64,000 nucleotides of DNA from Polaromonas sp. (GTDB lineage: Bacteria; Pseudomonadota; Gammaproteobacteria; Burkholderiales; Burkholderiaceae_C), in NCBI RefSeq assembly GCF_030689685.1, contig NZ_JAUYEY010000078.1:1-64000 (forward strand), in the 5' to 3' direction. Made by a program: the position numbers and the translations under genes. Below the pieces are notes generated by a model. The model had not been told where the DNA came from. It worked only from the letters and a program-made list of their open reading frames with translations, and ran no database searches. Below, in pieces: positions 1-7,494 of the stretch (its first letter is position 1; every line of letters begins with the position of its first letter).

Positions 1-137
1 CCAGCGCGCGCAGCGTCACGTGCCAAGCTCGATCACAACGCTGCGCCTGCTGCTGAGCGTCGCACTCGCAAGCGCCCTGGGTCATTGCCCGCATTGCCAT
101 TGGATAAGTCCGAGACTAAACTTATGACACAGTAAGA
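1..137. other. window edge, no gene recognised
   Basis: No open frame is recognised in this edge segment. A short inverted repeat (ATAAGT at 104-109, ACTTAT at 120-125) lies just beyond the stop codon of the minus-strand repressor. It could be a weak terminator or the outer end of an accessory element, and the sequence does not decide between them. Confidence 0.3.
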
Positions 138-992
138 CTAGCTGAACGTAATCCCGGCCCACCGCACACGGCCTATGACCGCAAAGTCCCGACCGCTACT
201 TTCCATGTCGTGAATATCAAAGGGCTCGTAAGCCGGGTTGTGGCTGCTCACGCGCAACACCTTGCCCGGCAAGCGTTGCAGCTTTTTGACCAGCAAGGCG
301 CCGTCGAGCCCGACGATGTGGATGCCTTCGTTCAGCACCTGGGTATCTCGACGGTCTGTCAGCAAGGTGTCCCTGGCGTGCAACCACGGCTCCATGGAAA
401 CGCCCACCATCGCCGACAACGCGATGTCGTTGTGCTCAATGTTCAAACCCTGCCGGATGAATCCGGCGTCGAAAGGCTGCATTGCAAGCACCGAAGAGAC
501 ATCATCGAACGCGGCTTTGCCGGTTGAACCTTTGATGTCGAACAGCGGGACATGAACAAAGCCGTCCGCCTCAACCGCCCGCACGCCGCTGACCACTCTT
601 GCGATGAGTTGGGCATGGGCGTGCGGCTCACCTTCAAGTAAATGGGTGGACGTGGTGTTGTATTCACGGGCAAGCACCTCCAGTTCGAAGGCGTCCGGCA
701 GGCTGTCGCCGCGCTCAATGTTCCAGATCGTGTTGCGGTGCACGCCGACCGTGGCGGCTACCTCCGCAATTTCTTTCGAGCCGCGCGCCAATTTGCAGCG
801 CTCGCCGAACCGGCGCATGTAGGCCGCGCGGGCTTCGCTTCGCACGGACTTGACGCCCGCCCGGTCGGTTGCCGCAGCAGCATGGTGCAGGTACCAGGCA
901 ATGGGCTCTTCGACAGACAAGGCCGCCTGTTGCCTGACAGGGTAGGTTCCGATCAACCCCGGCGGGGTCGGCGCTGTTTCTTTTGTGTCCAT
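138..992 (-). CDS. XRE/S24-family phage-type repressor
   Basis: A 284-residue LexA/CI-like repressor, counted from ATG at 992; an upstream in-frame start at 1028 would intrude on the divergent promoter. Residues about 55-120 carry an XRE-type helix-turn-helix (core VGVHRNTIWNIERG). The C-terminal half is an S24 peptidase-like domain. It keeps a candidate nucleophilic Ser in GVSMEPW and a Lys in LLVKKLQ, the dyad used for self-cleavage in LexA, UmuD and CI relatives. The gene faces away from a Ner-like gene across about 140 bp with repeated operator-like sequence, the arrangement of a temperate-phage switch. By family knowledge it would repress its own and the divergent promoter until DNA damage triggers cleavage. 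No other phage genes lie in the window, so it may be a prophage or genomic-island remnant. Confidence 0.8.
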   Translation of the reverse strand: MDTKETAPTPPGLIGTYPVRQQAALSVEEPIAWYLHHAAAATDRAGVKSVRSEARAAYMRRFGERCKLARGSKEIAEVAATVGVHRNTIWNIERGDSLPDAFELEVLAREYNTTSTHLLEGEPHAHAQLIARVVSGVRAVEADGFVHVPLFDIKGSTGKAAFDDVSSVLAMQPFDAGFIRQGLNIEHNDIALSAMVGVSMEPWLHARDTLLTDRRDTQVLNEGIHIVGLDGALLVKKLQRLPGKVLRVSSHNPAYEPFDIHDMESSGRDFAVIGRVRWAGITFS

Positions 993-1131
993 GAACACTA
1001 TTCTGAATTCTGATAGAGTAAAAAGCAAATTTCAGGTAAAAAATCTAGAATAAATACATAAGAAACGCCAAAATTCCTTTATTTTGAGCAATACGGTTGA
1101 CTTGCACCGCATTTTTTCCATAATCATGCCC
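993..1131. promoter_or_regulatory. divergent promoter/operator region
   Basis: This AT-rich intergenic region separates the S24 repressor from the Ner-like gene. The heptamer ATTCTGA occurs twice in tandem at 1000-1006 and 1007-1013, just upstream of the repressor start, which suits repressor half-sites. The operator role is inferred from position and repetition. Confidence 0.4.
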
Positions 1132-1449
1132 ATGGGCACAAAAAAATCGACATCCATACAGGAGGATATGCATCCCGCGGATGTGGTGGCAGCCTTGCAC
1201 AAGCGCGGTACCAGTCTGCGGAAAATTGCCCGGGAAAATGGATACAGCCATATCCAGCGCGTCCTCACCAGCCCGTGGCTTGCGGCGGAGCAGCTGGTCG
1301 CCAGGGCGCTGGATAAAAAGCCCGAGGACCTTTGGCCCTCGCGGTATGTCAACCCCTCTGACCGGGTCCTGGCTTTTCGGCAGACACGAAAAATCGCAGT
1401 CACCATGCCCTTCAAGCGCAGGCAAACGACGCCGGCGGGCGGCGTATGA
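1132..1449 (+). CDS. Ner/Nlp-like DNA-binding protein
   Basis: A small DNA-binding protein of about 105 residues resembling Mu-type Ner and the Nlp/SfsB regulators. The diagnostic core (HPADVVAALHKRGTSLRKIA, then a recognition region ending KKPEDLWPSRY) is typical of that helix-turn-helix family. In phage Mu, Ner is transcribed divergently from the repressor and switches off early transcription; the same geometry is seen here with the S24 repressor. The start is uncertain: ATG at 1126, 1132 or 1168 are all in frame. The last follows an AGGAGG too closely to be convincing. The C-terminal tail after the conserved domain is basic and low in complexity. MuA/MuB homologues are absent downstream, so this is not an intact Mu-like early region. 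Confidence 0.75.
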   Translation: MGTKKSTSIQEDMHPADVVAALHKRGTSLRKIARENGYSHIQRVLTSPWLAAEQLVARALDKKPEDLWPSRYVNPSDRVLAFRQTRKIAVTMPFKRRQTTPAGGV

Positions 1450-1485
1450 ACTGGTCTTCACTTGCCGTGCTGGCAAGCGCGCGTG

Positions 1486-1869
1486 ATGTCCGGTAGGCCG
1501 CACGGCTTGCAGGTGGCGCCTTGCAATGGCCTCACGCCGGATGTGTGTGCTCTGTGGCTGATGCTCAAAACCGGCGGCGGCTGGTGGACAGCGGCACGGC
1601 TGACGCCTAGCTGGCACCCGACCTTTCAGCCACATGAGGTTCAGCAGGCCCTGGATGCGCTGGAAGCCGGCGGGTATATTGAAAGCCGCGATCAGGCGGG
1701 CGACCGCATTTATGGCGTCAGCCCGGCTTGCGAAGCGCCGCCCGACGATGTGCCGCAGGCCGGCCATATGGCCTTGCACGAGCGGCCAGCGGTGCATGTG
1801 GGCACACATTCTCCAGCCGGCTGGGAGGAAAACCAACTGGGCGCCAGCGCCTCTGCCGCTGGGCCGTGA
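1486..1869 (+). CDS. hypothetical winged-helix-like protein
   Basis: A 127-residue protein I cannot assign to a family. The segment from about residue 20 to 85 (ALWLMLKTGGGWWTAARLTP, then a helix ending LDALEAGGYIESR and a hairpin-like DRIYGV) has the pattern of a winged-helix domain as found in plasmid and phage regulators. The tail is Ala/Pro/His-rich and probably disordered. It follows the Ner-like gene on the same strand by 36 bp, so co-transcription is likely. ATG 1486 is preferred because upstream in-frame residues show no domain pattern; a start at 1462 is possible. Confidence 0.5.
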   Translation: MSGRPHGLQVAPCNGLTPDVCALWLMLKTGGGWWTAARLTPSWHPTFQPHEVQQALDALEAGGYIESRDQAGDRIYGVSPACEAPPDDVPQAGHMALHERPAVHVGTHSPAGWEENQLGASASAAGP

Positions 1870-1986
1870 GGTTTTCTCCGTGTCGCGTGCGCGCGTGCTC
1901 CCTATGAAGCCGCGCAGTCCTCGCTTTCAGTTTTCGGGCAATTGTTTTTTTAAAGCGCCAGGATGTTCTGGCCCACAATTGCCGTC

Positions 1987-2643
1987 ATGCGCAAACATTT
2001 TTCCGAAACCACCGGCCCGCAGCGCCTGATCTACGGCCTGGCCGCCGGGGTGGGTGTGGCCTTGCTGCCGGTGCCGACCACTTTGCCGTTTCGCGCCCTG
2101 CTGGGCTGGTGCGTCGGCGCGGCGGTGTATCTGGTGCTGGCCTGGTGGCTGGCCGAGGTGTTCGACTCCAAAAACACCCGCCAGCGCGCCCAGGCGCAGG
2201 ACGAGCCCAGCGTGGTGATCTTTGGGGTGATGGTGCTGGCGGTGCTGGCCTGCGTCGCCAGCGTCACGCTGATGCTGCAGCAGGTCAAGGAAATGAGTGG
2301 CAATGAGCGTGTGCTGCACATGGCGCTGGCGATGCTGGCGCTGGCGCTGTCGTGGCTGTTCATCCATACGATTTTTGCGTTTCGATATGCACACCGTTAT
2401 TACCAGGAAGAAAAGCGCAAGGAGCCCGACGGTCCGGGGCTGGTGTTTCCGAAGCAGCCTGACCCCGACTACTTCGACTTCCTGTATTACTCGTTTGTGA
2501 TCGGCATGACCTCGCAGGTGTCGGACGTGCAGGTCAGCTCGCGCGAGATGCGGCGGCTGACCCTGGGCCACGGCATTTTGTCCTTCGCCTTCAATGTGCT
2601 GATCGTCGCGCTGACCATCAACGTCGTCGCCGGGTCGGTCTGA
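1987..2643 (+). CDS. DUF1345 family membrane protein
   Basis: An inner-membrane protein of 218 residues with five or so predicted membrane segments (around residues 14-30, 35-55, 75-95, 110-130 and 190-212). A conserved loop before the last one includes DPDYFDFLYYSFVIGMTSQV, the signature of the DUF1345 family (function unknown). The start at 1987 (MRKHF) is chosen over an in-frame ATG 24 bp upstream because the extra residues do not extend the domain. It stands alone and converges with the minus-strand alkylation-repair operon. No substrate or partner can be inferred. Confidence 0.85.
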   Translation: MRKHFSETTGPQRLIYGLAAGVGVALLPVPTTLPFRALLGWCVGAAVYLVLAWWLAEVFDSKNTRQRAQAQDEPSVVIFGVMVLAVLACVASVTLMLQQVKEMSGNERVLHMALAMLALALSWLFIHTIFAFRYAHRYYQEEKRKEPDGPGLVFPKQPDPDYFDFLYYSFVIGMTSQVSDVQVSSREMRRLTLGHGILSFAFNVLIVALTINVVAGSV

Positions 2644-2647
2644 ATTG

Positions 2648-2812
2648 TCAACGCTCGTTGATCTGCTTCTTGAGCGCCATTTTCTCCGCACGGCGCAGGG
2701 CGGCGGCGGACTTCTGATGGGAACCGGCCTTGCGCTGCAACGCTGGTGCGACCAGCGGATTGCGCGGCTTGGGCGCCGGCAGCTTGAGCTTGATCTTGCG
2801 GGCGGAAGTCAT
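2648..2812 (-). CDS. small basic conserved protein (54 aa)
   Basis: A 54-residue, strongly basic protein beginning MTSARKIKLKLPAPKPRNPL and ending KKQINER, rich in Lys, Arg, Ala and Pro, with no membrane segment. Its ATG overlaps the stop codon of the upstream EamA transporter as ATGA at 2809-2812, so translational coupling and genuine expression are likely. I recall similar short basic proteins (LPAPKPRNPL-type core) in other Burkholderiales, with no known function. The composition would suit nucleic-acid or ribosome contact, which is inference only. It is the last gene of the operon with the Ada-AlkA fusion, Ogt and the transporter. Confidence 0.7.
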   Translation of the reverse strand: MTSARKIKLKLPAPKPRNPLVAPALQRKAGSHQKSAAALRRAEKMALKKQINER

Positions 2813-3714
2813 CGCCCGAGTTTAAGCAATCCGGTGGACAGCGCGGTGCCGAAGATGATCACCACCGCGCACAGCAGCATCCACAGCGTGACTGCCTCGC
2901 CGAGGAAAACCACGCCGTAAAACACCGCGAATACCGGCACCACAAAGGTCACGGCCAGCGCGCGCGCCGGGCCGGCAGTTTCAATGAGCCGGAAATAGAG
3001 GACGTAGGCGATGCCGGTGCACAGGACGCCGACCACCAGCAGCGCCAACCAGGCGCCGCTGCCGGGCTGGCGCGCTGGCCACAGCCAGGCTGCGGGCAGG
3101 GCCAGGCCGAGAGTCGCGCCGATCTGGCTGCCAGCGGCGGTGACCAGCGGCGGCAGGCCGGTGAGGTAACGCTTGGCATAACTGGCCGACAGCGCGTAAC
3201 AGACGCAGGCCAGCAGGCAGGCCAGCACGGCCCAGCCGGGGGCGATGCCCGAGGCGTCGGGCTTGAAGGTGGCCTTGTCCCAGGCCAGCATCGCCACGCC
3301 GCCAAAACCGATCAACAGGCCGAGAACGCGCGAGGCGGTAGGGTGGTCCTTCAGCCAGAACCACGCGACGATGGCGCCGAACATCGGCACGCTGGCGTTG
3401 AGGATGGCCGACAGCCCGGTGGTGATCGACAGCAGGGCAAAAGCAAAACACGCAAACGGAATGCCGGAGTTGAACAGCCCGACCAGGAACACACGGCGCC
3501 AGTTCTTCATCAGCGCCGCGCCGTGACCGCGCAGCAGCACCAGCGGCAGCAGAAAGGCCGCAGCAATCGCCACGCGCACGGCGGCGGTCGGCAACGGGCC
3601 GAAATCCACCACGGCGATACGCATGAACAGAAAGGACGAGCCCCAGATGGCCGCCAGCAACACGAAATCGCTGAGCCAGGCCTTGTTTTTCAGAGCGGGT
3701 AGCGCAACACTCAC
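2809..3714 (-). CDS. EamA/DMT-superfamily transporter
   Basis: A 301-residue drug/metabolite transporter with ten predicted membrane segments arranged as two EamA repeats. The first begins at LLAAIWGSSFLFMRIAVVDF and the second near WAVLACLLACVCYALSA. These proteins export amino acids, metabolites or drugs, and the substrate cannot be read from sequence. Translation starts at GTG 3714, which overlaps the stop of the upstream ogt gene as GTGA (3711-3714). Its own stop overlaps the start of the 54-residue basic protein. It is therefore tightly coupled inside the alkylation-repair operon, an unexplained but consistent association. Confidence 0.88.
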   Translation of the reverse strand: MSVALPALKNKAWLSDFVLLAAIWGSSFLFMRIAVVDFGPLPTAAVRVAIAAAFLLPLVLLRGHGAALMKNWRRVFLVGLFNSGIPFACFAFALLSITTGLSAILNASVPMFGAIVAWFWLKDHPTASRVLGLLIGFGGVAMLAWDKATFKPDASGIAPGWAVLACLLACVCYALSASYAKRYLTGLPPLVTAAGSQIGATLGLALPAAWLWPARQPGSGAWLALLVVGVLCTGIAYVLYFRLIETAGPARALAVTFVVPVFAVFYGVVFLGEAVTLWMLLCAVVIIFGTALSTGLLKLGR

Positions 3715-4256
3715 CGGGCACCCTCAAGGGCCACACCCTCCAGTTTGAGCAGGGCGCTTTTGCGCTCCAGGCCGCCGGCATACCCGGTCAACGCCCCGTC
3801 GGCACCCATCACGCGGTGACAGGGCACGATGATGCTGACCGGGTTGCGGCCCACCGCTGCGCCCACGGCGCGCACGGCGGCCGGCTTGCCGATGCGCGCG
3901 CTGATCTCGCTGTAGCTGGCGGTGCCGCCCTGCGGGATTTTCAGCAGAACCTGCCACACCGATTGCTGAAAGGCCGTGCCGTAGGCCAGATCCAGCGGCA
4001 CATCAAATTGCGTGCGTTGGCCGGCGAAGTATTCGCCGAGTTGCCGGATGACTTGTTGCAGCACCGGGTGGTTTGGGTCGCTGGGCCACGTGGTCGTGCG
4101 CCGCGAAGCGACAAAGGTGGGGGCCAACAGTTCTTGTGGGAGGTGCCGCTGGCCGTCGAACCAAAGTCCGGCCAGGCCCTTGTCGGTGGCCGCGATGATG
4201 ATGCTGCCCAGCGGGCTCTCGTGGCGCGTCTGGACGATGGGGTTGACGAATTTCAT
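3711..4256 (-). CDS. ogt: methylated-DNA--protein-cysteine S-methyltransferase (Ogt)
   Basis: A 181-residue suicide repair protein that removes O6-alkyl groups from guanine (and O4 from thymine) in DNA. The acceptor motif IVPCHRVMG is present with the reactive Cys at residue 146. It is preceded by the conserved Asn of VGRNPVSI and followed by GYAGGLERK. The HTH region is around residues 95-140 (TAFQQSVWQVLLKIPQG). The start at 4256 (MKFVNP) is chosen for its GGAGAT ribosome-binding site; an alternative TTG at 4322 would overlap the upstream stop. It sits between the Ada-AlkA fusion and a transporter on the minus strand, forming an alkylation-damage operon. Confidence 0.93.
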   Translation of the reverse strand: MKFVNPIVQTRHESPLGSIIIAATDKGLAGLWFDGQRHLPQELLAPTFVASRRTTTWPSDPNHPVLQQVIRQLGEYFAGQRTQFDVPLDLAYGTAFQQSVWQVLLKIPQGGTASYSEISARIGKPAAVRAVGAAVGRNPVSIIVPCHRVMGADGALTGYAGGLERKSALLKLEGVALEGAR

Positions 4257-4318
4257 GGTGATCTCCTGGAAGTGTCTCTCATTGAGAGGTATCGGCTTCT
4301 CAGCCCTGCGGGCTGTCG

Positions 4319-5899
4319 TCAAGGTTTTATAGAAGGTTTTTGGGCTCCAGCCCTTTGCGGACGGGTTCGGACAGCTATCAATTCAGTAGCGTTTGACGGG
4401 GTGGCTGCGGCCTCCATCGCACCGCTCCAGGCGCGTATCACGGCGTAACTGCGCCAGGGCTTCCAGGCCAGCGAGGCCTGCTCGGCTTCCTTCGCTGGAT
4501 TTTTCAGGCCCTGCACACCGAGTGCCTTGTGCAGCGCCACGTCGCCGGCCGGAAAGGCATCTGGCCAGCGCAGCGCGCGCATGGCGATGTATTGCGCGGT
4601 CCAGTCGCCGATGCCGGGCAACTCTTTCAGCGCGGCAACAGTGGCATTCACATCCGCACCGCCATGCAGTTGCACCCGTTTTTCTGCCACCGCTTTAGCA
4701 ATACCGACAATCGCCGCCTGCCGCTGCCTGCCGATGCCAAGCTGGCCCAACACATCGCCGCTGGCCTGCGCCAGCACGGCGGCCGACGGAAACAGGCGCG
4801 TCAGGCCGGGCCAAGGTGTTTGAATCGGCTCGCCGAGTTTGTCGACCATGCGCTGCGCCAGCGTGCGTGCTGCCGCCACGGTGATCTGCTGGCCCAGCAC
4901 GGCGCGCACCGCCAGCTCGTAGCCGTCCATCGCGCCGGGAACACGCAGGCCGTCGCCACCGGGGAAACTGTCGTGCAGCACCGCGTTGATGGCCTGGGGG
5001 TCGGCGTCCAGGTCCAGCATGGCGCGCACCCGGCGTATCACCAGCGGCAACACTTCGCGCAAGGAGTCGCTGATGCGCAGCGCCACATGGCAGCGGCTTT
5101 CGTCAAAGCTCGCCATCAGCCAGCCGGCGTGGACCTTGCCGCCCGCCTCGACGCGGAAAGTGCGCCCCATGCGGGGGCCAGCCGCGCTCTCATCGACACA
5201 TTCAATCGCATGGATCTGCCGTTTTTTAAAGAAGCCGATCATGGCCGCTACGTCGTAGGGCGGGCGGTAGCCGAGTTTGACGGTGATGCCTTGGTCCGAC
5301 GGTGTGTTGCCCTGGCGCCGCAACTGCGTCGGGTTCAGGCCGTAGTGGCCGACAAAGGCGGCGTTGAAGCGGCGCACGCTCGCATAACCGCTGATCAGCG
5401 CAACCTGTGTGATCGGCAGCGCGGTGTCGGCCAGCAACTGCTTGGCCGTCAGCAGGCGGCGCGTTTGCAGGTACTGCATGGGCGAGACGCCAAATTGGGT
5501 CTCGAAAATGCGCCGGACGTGGCGGTCGCTGACACCGAGTTTTGCAGACAGCAATTCGACCGAAGGCGTTGCATCTCCCCAAGCCTCGGGCTCATCGAGA
5601 AGGCGCGCGGCCTGGTGCGCCAGGATGTAGCTGGCGTCCTGAATCGACCAGACCACCGAATGCGGCGCCAGTTCGGGCCGGCAGCGCAGGCAGGGCCGAA
5701 AGCCAGCGTTTTCTGCCTGCGCTGCATGGCCGAAGAAGCGGCAGTTTTCGCGCTTGGGTGTTTTCACGCTGCAGACCGGCCGGCAGTAGATGCCGGTGGA
5801 GGTCACGCCGGTGAAAAAACTGCCGTCAAAACGCGCGTCCCGCGTCTTCAGCGCGAGGTAGCAGGCGTCATCGGCGAGCAAGGCGTTGTCCGTGGTCAT
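4319..5899 (-). CDS. Ada-type regulator / AlkA DNA-3-methyladenine glycosylase fusion
   Basis: A 526-residue fusion. Residues 1-80 form the Ada metal-binding domain with the four-Cys site C39, C43, C70 and C73, whose first Cys accepts methyl groups from phosphotriesters. Residues about 85-200 are an AraC-type DNA-binding domain. Residues about 205-500 are an AlkA-like glycosylase (N-terminal fold plus HhH-GPD). The hairpin LPGIGDWTAQYIAMR is followed by the catalytic Asp region PDAFPAGDVAL. It would sense methylation and excise 3-methyladenine. The Ada acceptor domain for O6-methylguanine is missing and is supplied by the adjacent ogt. The last 23 residues (from ATELIAV) are encoded by a dispersed R1 repeat, see 4333-4390, so the C-terminus is not ancestral. 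It leads the ada-alkA/ogt/eamA operon and is probably autoactivated. Confidence 0.92.
   Translation of the reverse strand: MTTDNALLADDACYLALKTRDARFDGSFFTGVTSTGIYCRPVCSVKTPKRENCRFFGHAAQAENAGFRPCLRCRPELAPHSVVWSIQDASYILAHQAARLLDEPEAWGDATPSVELLSAKLGVSDRHVRRIFETQFGVSPMQYLQTRRLLTAKQLLADTALPITQVALISGYASVRRFNAAFVGHYGLNPTQLRRQGNTPSDQGITVKLGYRPPYDVAAMIGFFKKRQIHAIECVDESAAGPRMGRTFRVEAGGKVHAGWLMASFDESRCHVALRISDSLREVLPLVIRRVRAMLDLDADPQAINAVLHDSFPGGDGLRVPGAMDGYELAVRAVLGQQITVAAARTLAQRMVDKLGEPIQTPWPGLTRLFPSAAVLAQASGDVLGQLGIGRQRQAAIVGIAKAVAEKRVQLHGGADVNATVAALKELPGIGDWTAQYIAMRALRWPDAFPAGDVALHKALGVQGLKNPAKEAEQASLAWKPWRSYAVIRAWSGAMEAAATPSNATELIAVRTRPQRAGAQKPSIKP
4333..4390 (-). repeat. R1 dispersed repeat copy inside the ada-alkA 3' end
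   Basis: Read on the minus strand this carries the R1 pattern: CTA, then TTGATAGCTG, a GC-rich middle, AAGGGCTGGAGCCC and a short A-rich tail. It encodes the last residues of the Ada-AlkA protein. Similar copies occur about 12 times in this window. Confidence 0.8.
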
Positions 5900-6011
5900 G
5901 GCTGAATCATACGTTGCAGGCCGGTTCAGACTAGCCGTTTTCGGACATCTTCCCCGCCCACCCCCGCGCCTACAATCAGTGCGCTACAGCAACCCCAGGA
6001 AGGCCCCATCC

Positions 6012-7397
6012 ATGCAGGTGAACCCCTCGATTTTCAAGGCTTACGACATCCGCGGTGTCGTGCCTTCCACCGTCAACGAAGCCATGGCCGAAGCACTGGG
6101 CCGCGCTTTCGGCGCCAGTGCGCTGGCGCAGGGCGAGGCCACGGTGGCCGTGGGCCGCGATGGCCGGGTCAGCGGGCCTGCGCTCAGCGCGGCGCTGGTC
6201 CGTGGCCTGGTCGCCAGCGGCGTCGATGTGGTCGATGTCGGTATGGTCACCACGCCCATGCTTTATTTCGCGGCCAGTACGCTGGCGAATTCCGGCATCC
6301 AGATCACTGGCAGCCACAACCCCAAGGACTACAACGGCTTCAAAATGGTGATGGCCGGCCGCGCCATTTACGGCGACGAGATCCAGGGCCTGCGCCAGCG
6401 CATGGAAGCCGACGACAGCGCTGTACCGGCGCGCAGCGGAAAAGTCACCCTCGTCAACGTGCTCGCGCCTTACCGCGACCGCATCGTCTCTGACATTAAG
6501 CTGGCGCGGCCCATGAAGGTCGTGATCGACTCCGGCAACGGCATTGCCGGCGCTTCTGCCCCCGGCATCTTCCGCGCGCTTGGCTGCGAGGTGACCGAGC
6601 TGTTCAGCGAGGTGGATGGCGACTTTCCCAACCACCACCCGGACCCGAGCAAGCCGGAGAACCTGAAAGACCTGATCACCGCGCTGCAGGCCGGCGACGC
6701 CGAGCTGGGCCTGGCCTTCGACGGCGACGGCGACCGCCTGGGCATCGTCACGCGTGACGGCCAGAACATCTACCCGGATCGCCAGATGATGCTGTTTGCG
6801 CGCGATGTGCTTGCGCGTGTTCCGGGCGGCACCATCGTCTATGACGTGAAATGTTCGCAGCGACTGGCGCCCGAGATCACAGCGGCCGGTGGCGTGCCCA
6901 TGATGTACAAGACCGGCCACTCGCTGATCAAGGCGAAGATGAAAGAAGTCAACTCCCCGCTGGGCGGAGAGATGAGCGGCCACATCTTTTTCAAGGAGCG
7001 CTGGTTCGGCTTCGACGACGGCACCTATGCCGGCGCACGCCTGCTGGAGATCCTGAGCAAGGTGGCCGATGTGGGCGCGTTGCTCAATGGTCTGCCGACC
7101 AGTTTCAGCACGCCCGAGCTCAACGTGGCCTGCAAGGAGGGCGAGCCGCACATGGTGGTGGCGCAACTCATCAAAATAGCCTCTTTTGCGGCGCCGGCAA
7201 AGATCAGCACGATTGATGGTGTGCGCGTTGACTGGCCCGACGGCTTCGGCCTGATCCGCGCGTCCAACACCACGCCGGTGCTGGTGCTGCGTTTTGAAGG
7301 GCACACCGAGGCGGCGCTCAAACGCATCGAGACCGACATGCTCAAGCTGTTACGCAGTGTCAAGCCGGATGCGAATTTTTCCGCTCCCGCACATTGA
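6012..7397 (+). CDS. phosphomannomutase/phosphoglucomutase
   Basis: A 461-residue alpha-D-phosphohexomutase of the AlgC/ManB type, interconverting hexose 6- and 1-phosphates for nucleotide-sugar and LPS synthesis. Visible motifs are the N-terminal KAYDIRG, the phosphoserine loop ITGSHNPKDYNG (catalytic Ser about 101) and the metal loop AFDGDGDRLGIV near residue 240. The sugar-binding loop GGEMSGHIFF lies near 320, and a C-terminal phosphate-binding region includes SNTTPVLVLRFEG. The start at 6012 has an AGGAAGG about 10 bp upstream. The two genes that follow make the inner core of LPS, which supports a role in envelope polysaccharide supply. Whether mannose or glucose is the main substrate cannot be told. 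Confidence 0.92.
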   Translation: MQVNPSIFKAYDIRGVVPSTVNEAMAEALGRAFGASALAQGEATVAVGRDGRVSGPALSAALVRGLVASGVDVVDVGMVTTPMLYFAASTLANSGIQITGSHNPKDYNGFKMVMAGRAIYGDEIQGLRQRMEADDSAVPARSGKVTLVNVLAPYRDRIVSDIKLARPMKVVIDSGNGIAGASAPGIFRALGCEVTELFSEVDGDFPNHHPDPSKPENLKDLITALQAGDAELGLAFDGDGDRLGIVTRDGQNIYPDRQMMLFARDVLARVPGGTIVYDVKCSQRLAPEITAAGGVPMMYKTGHSLIKAKMKEVNSPLGGEMSGHIFFKERWFGFDDGTYAGARLLEILSKVADVGALLNGLPTSFSTPELNVACKEGEPHMVVAQLIKIASFAAPAKISTIDGVRVDWPDGFGLIRASNTTPVLVLRFEGHTEAALKRIETDMLKLLRSVKPDANFSAPAH

Positions 7398-7403
7398 GCC
7401 CGC

Positions 7404-7490
7404 TTGCTGTCATCCCGGGCTCGACCCGGGATCCATGTTTCGAACTCCCGGCTGCGCGACGATGGATTGCGGGTCAAGCCCGCAATGACA
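7404..7490. repeat. R2 REP-like two-hairpin repeat
   Basis: Two GC-rich hairpins, CCCGGG-CTCGA-CCCGGG and GCGGG-TCAAG-CCCGC, framed by GTCATCC and CAATGACA, lie between the mutase gene and waaC. A second copy is at 43742-43834 and a half-copy lies inside the Fur-family gene at 41194-41226. It ends 4 bp before the waaC GTG start, so it must occupy the leader of that gene and may also terminate upstream transcription. Confidence 0.85.
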
Positions 7491-7494
7491 TTCA

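Noticed and set aside
4529-5905. Plus-strand open frame of 458 residues opposite ada-alkA
   Set aside because: Its translation is Arg/Ala/His-rich with no domain pattern, and it is wholly antisense to a well-supported gene; a GC-rich third-position shadow.
7166-7215. Possible R1 copy inside the phosphomannomutase gene
   Set aside because: Only a short ATCAAAATAGC-like stretch matches; the GGGCTGGAG half is missing.
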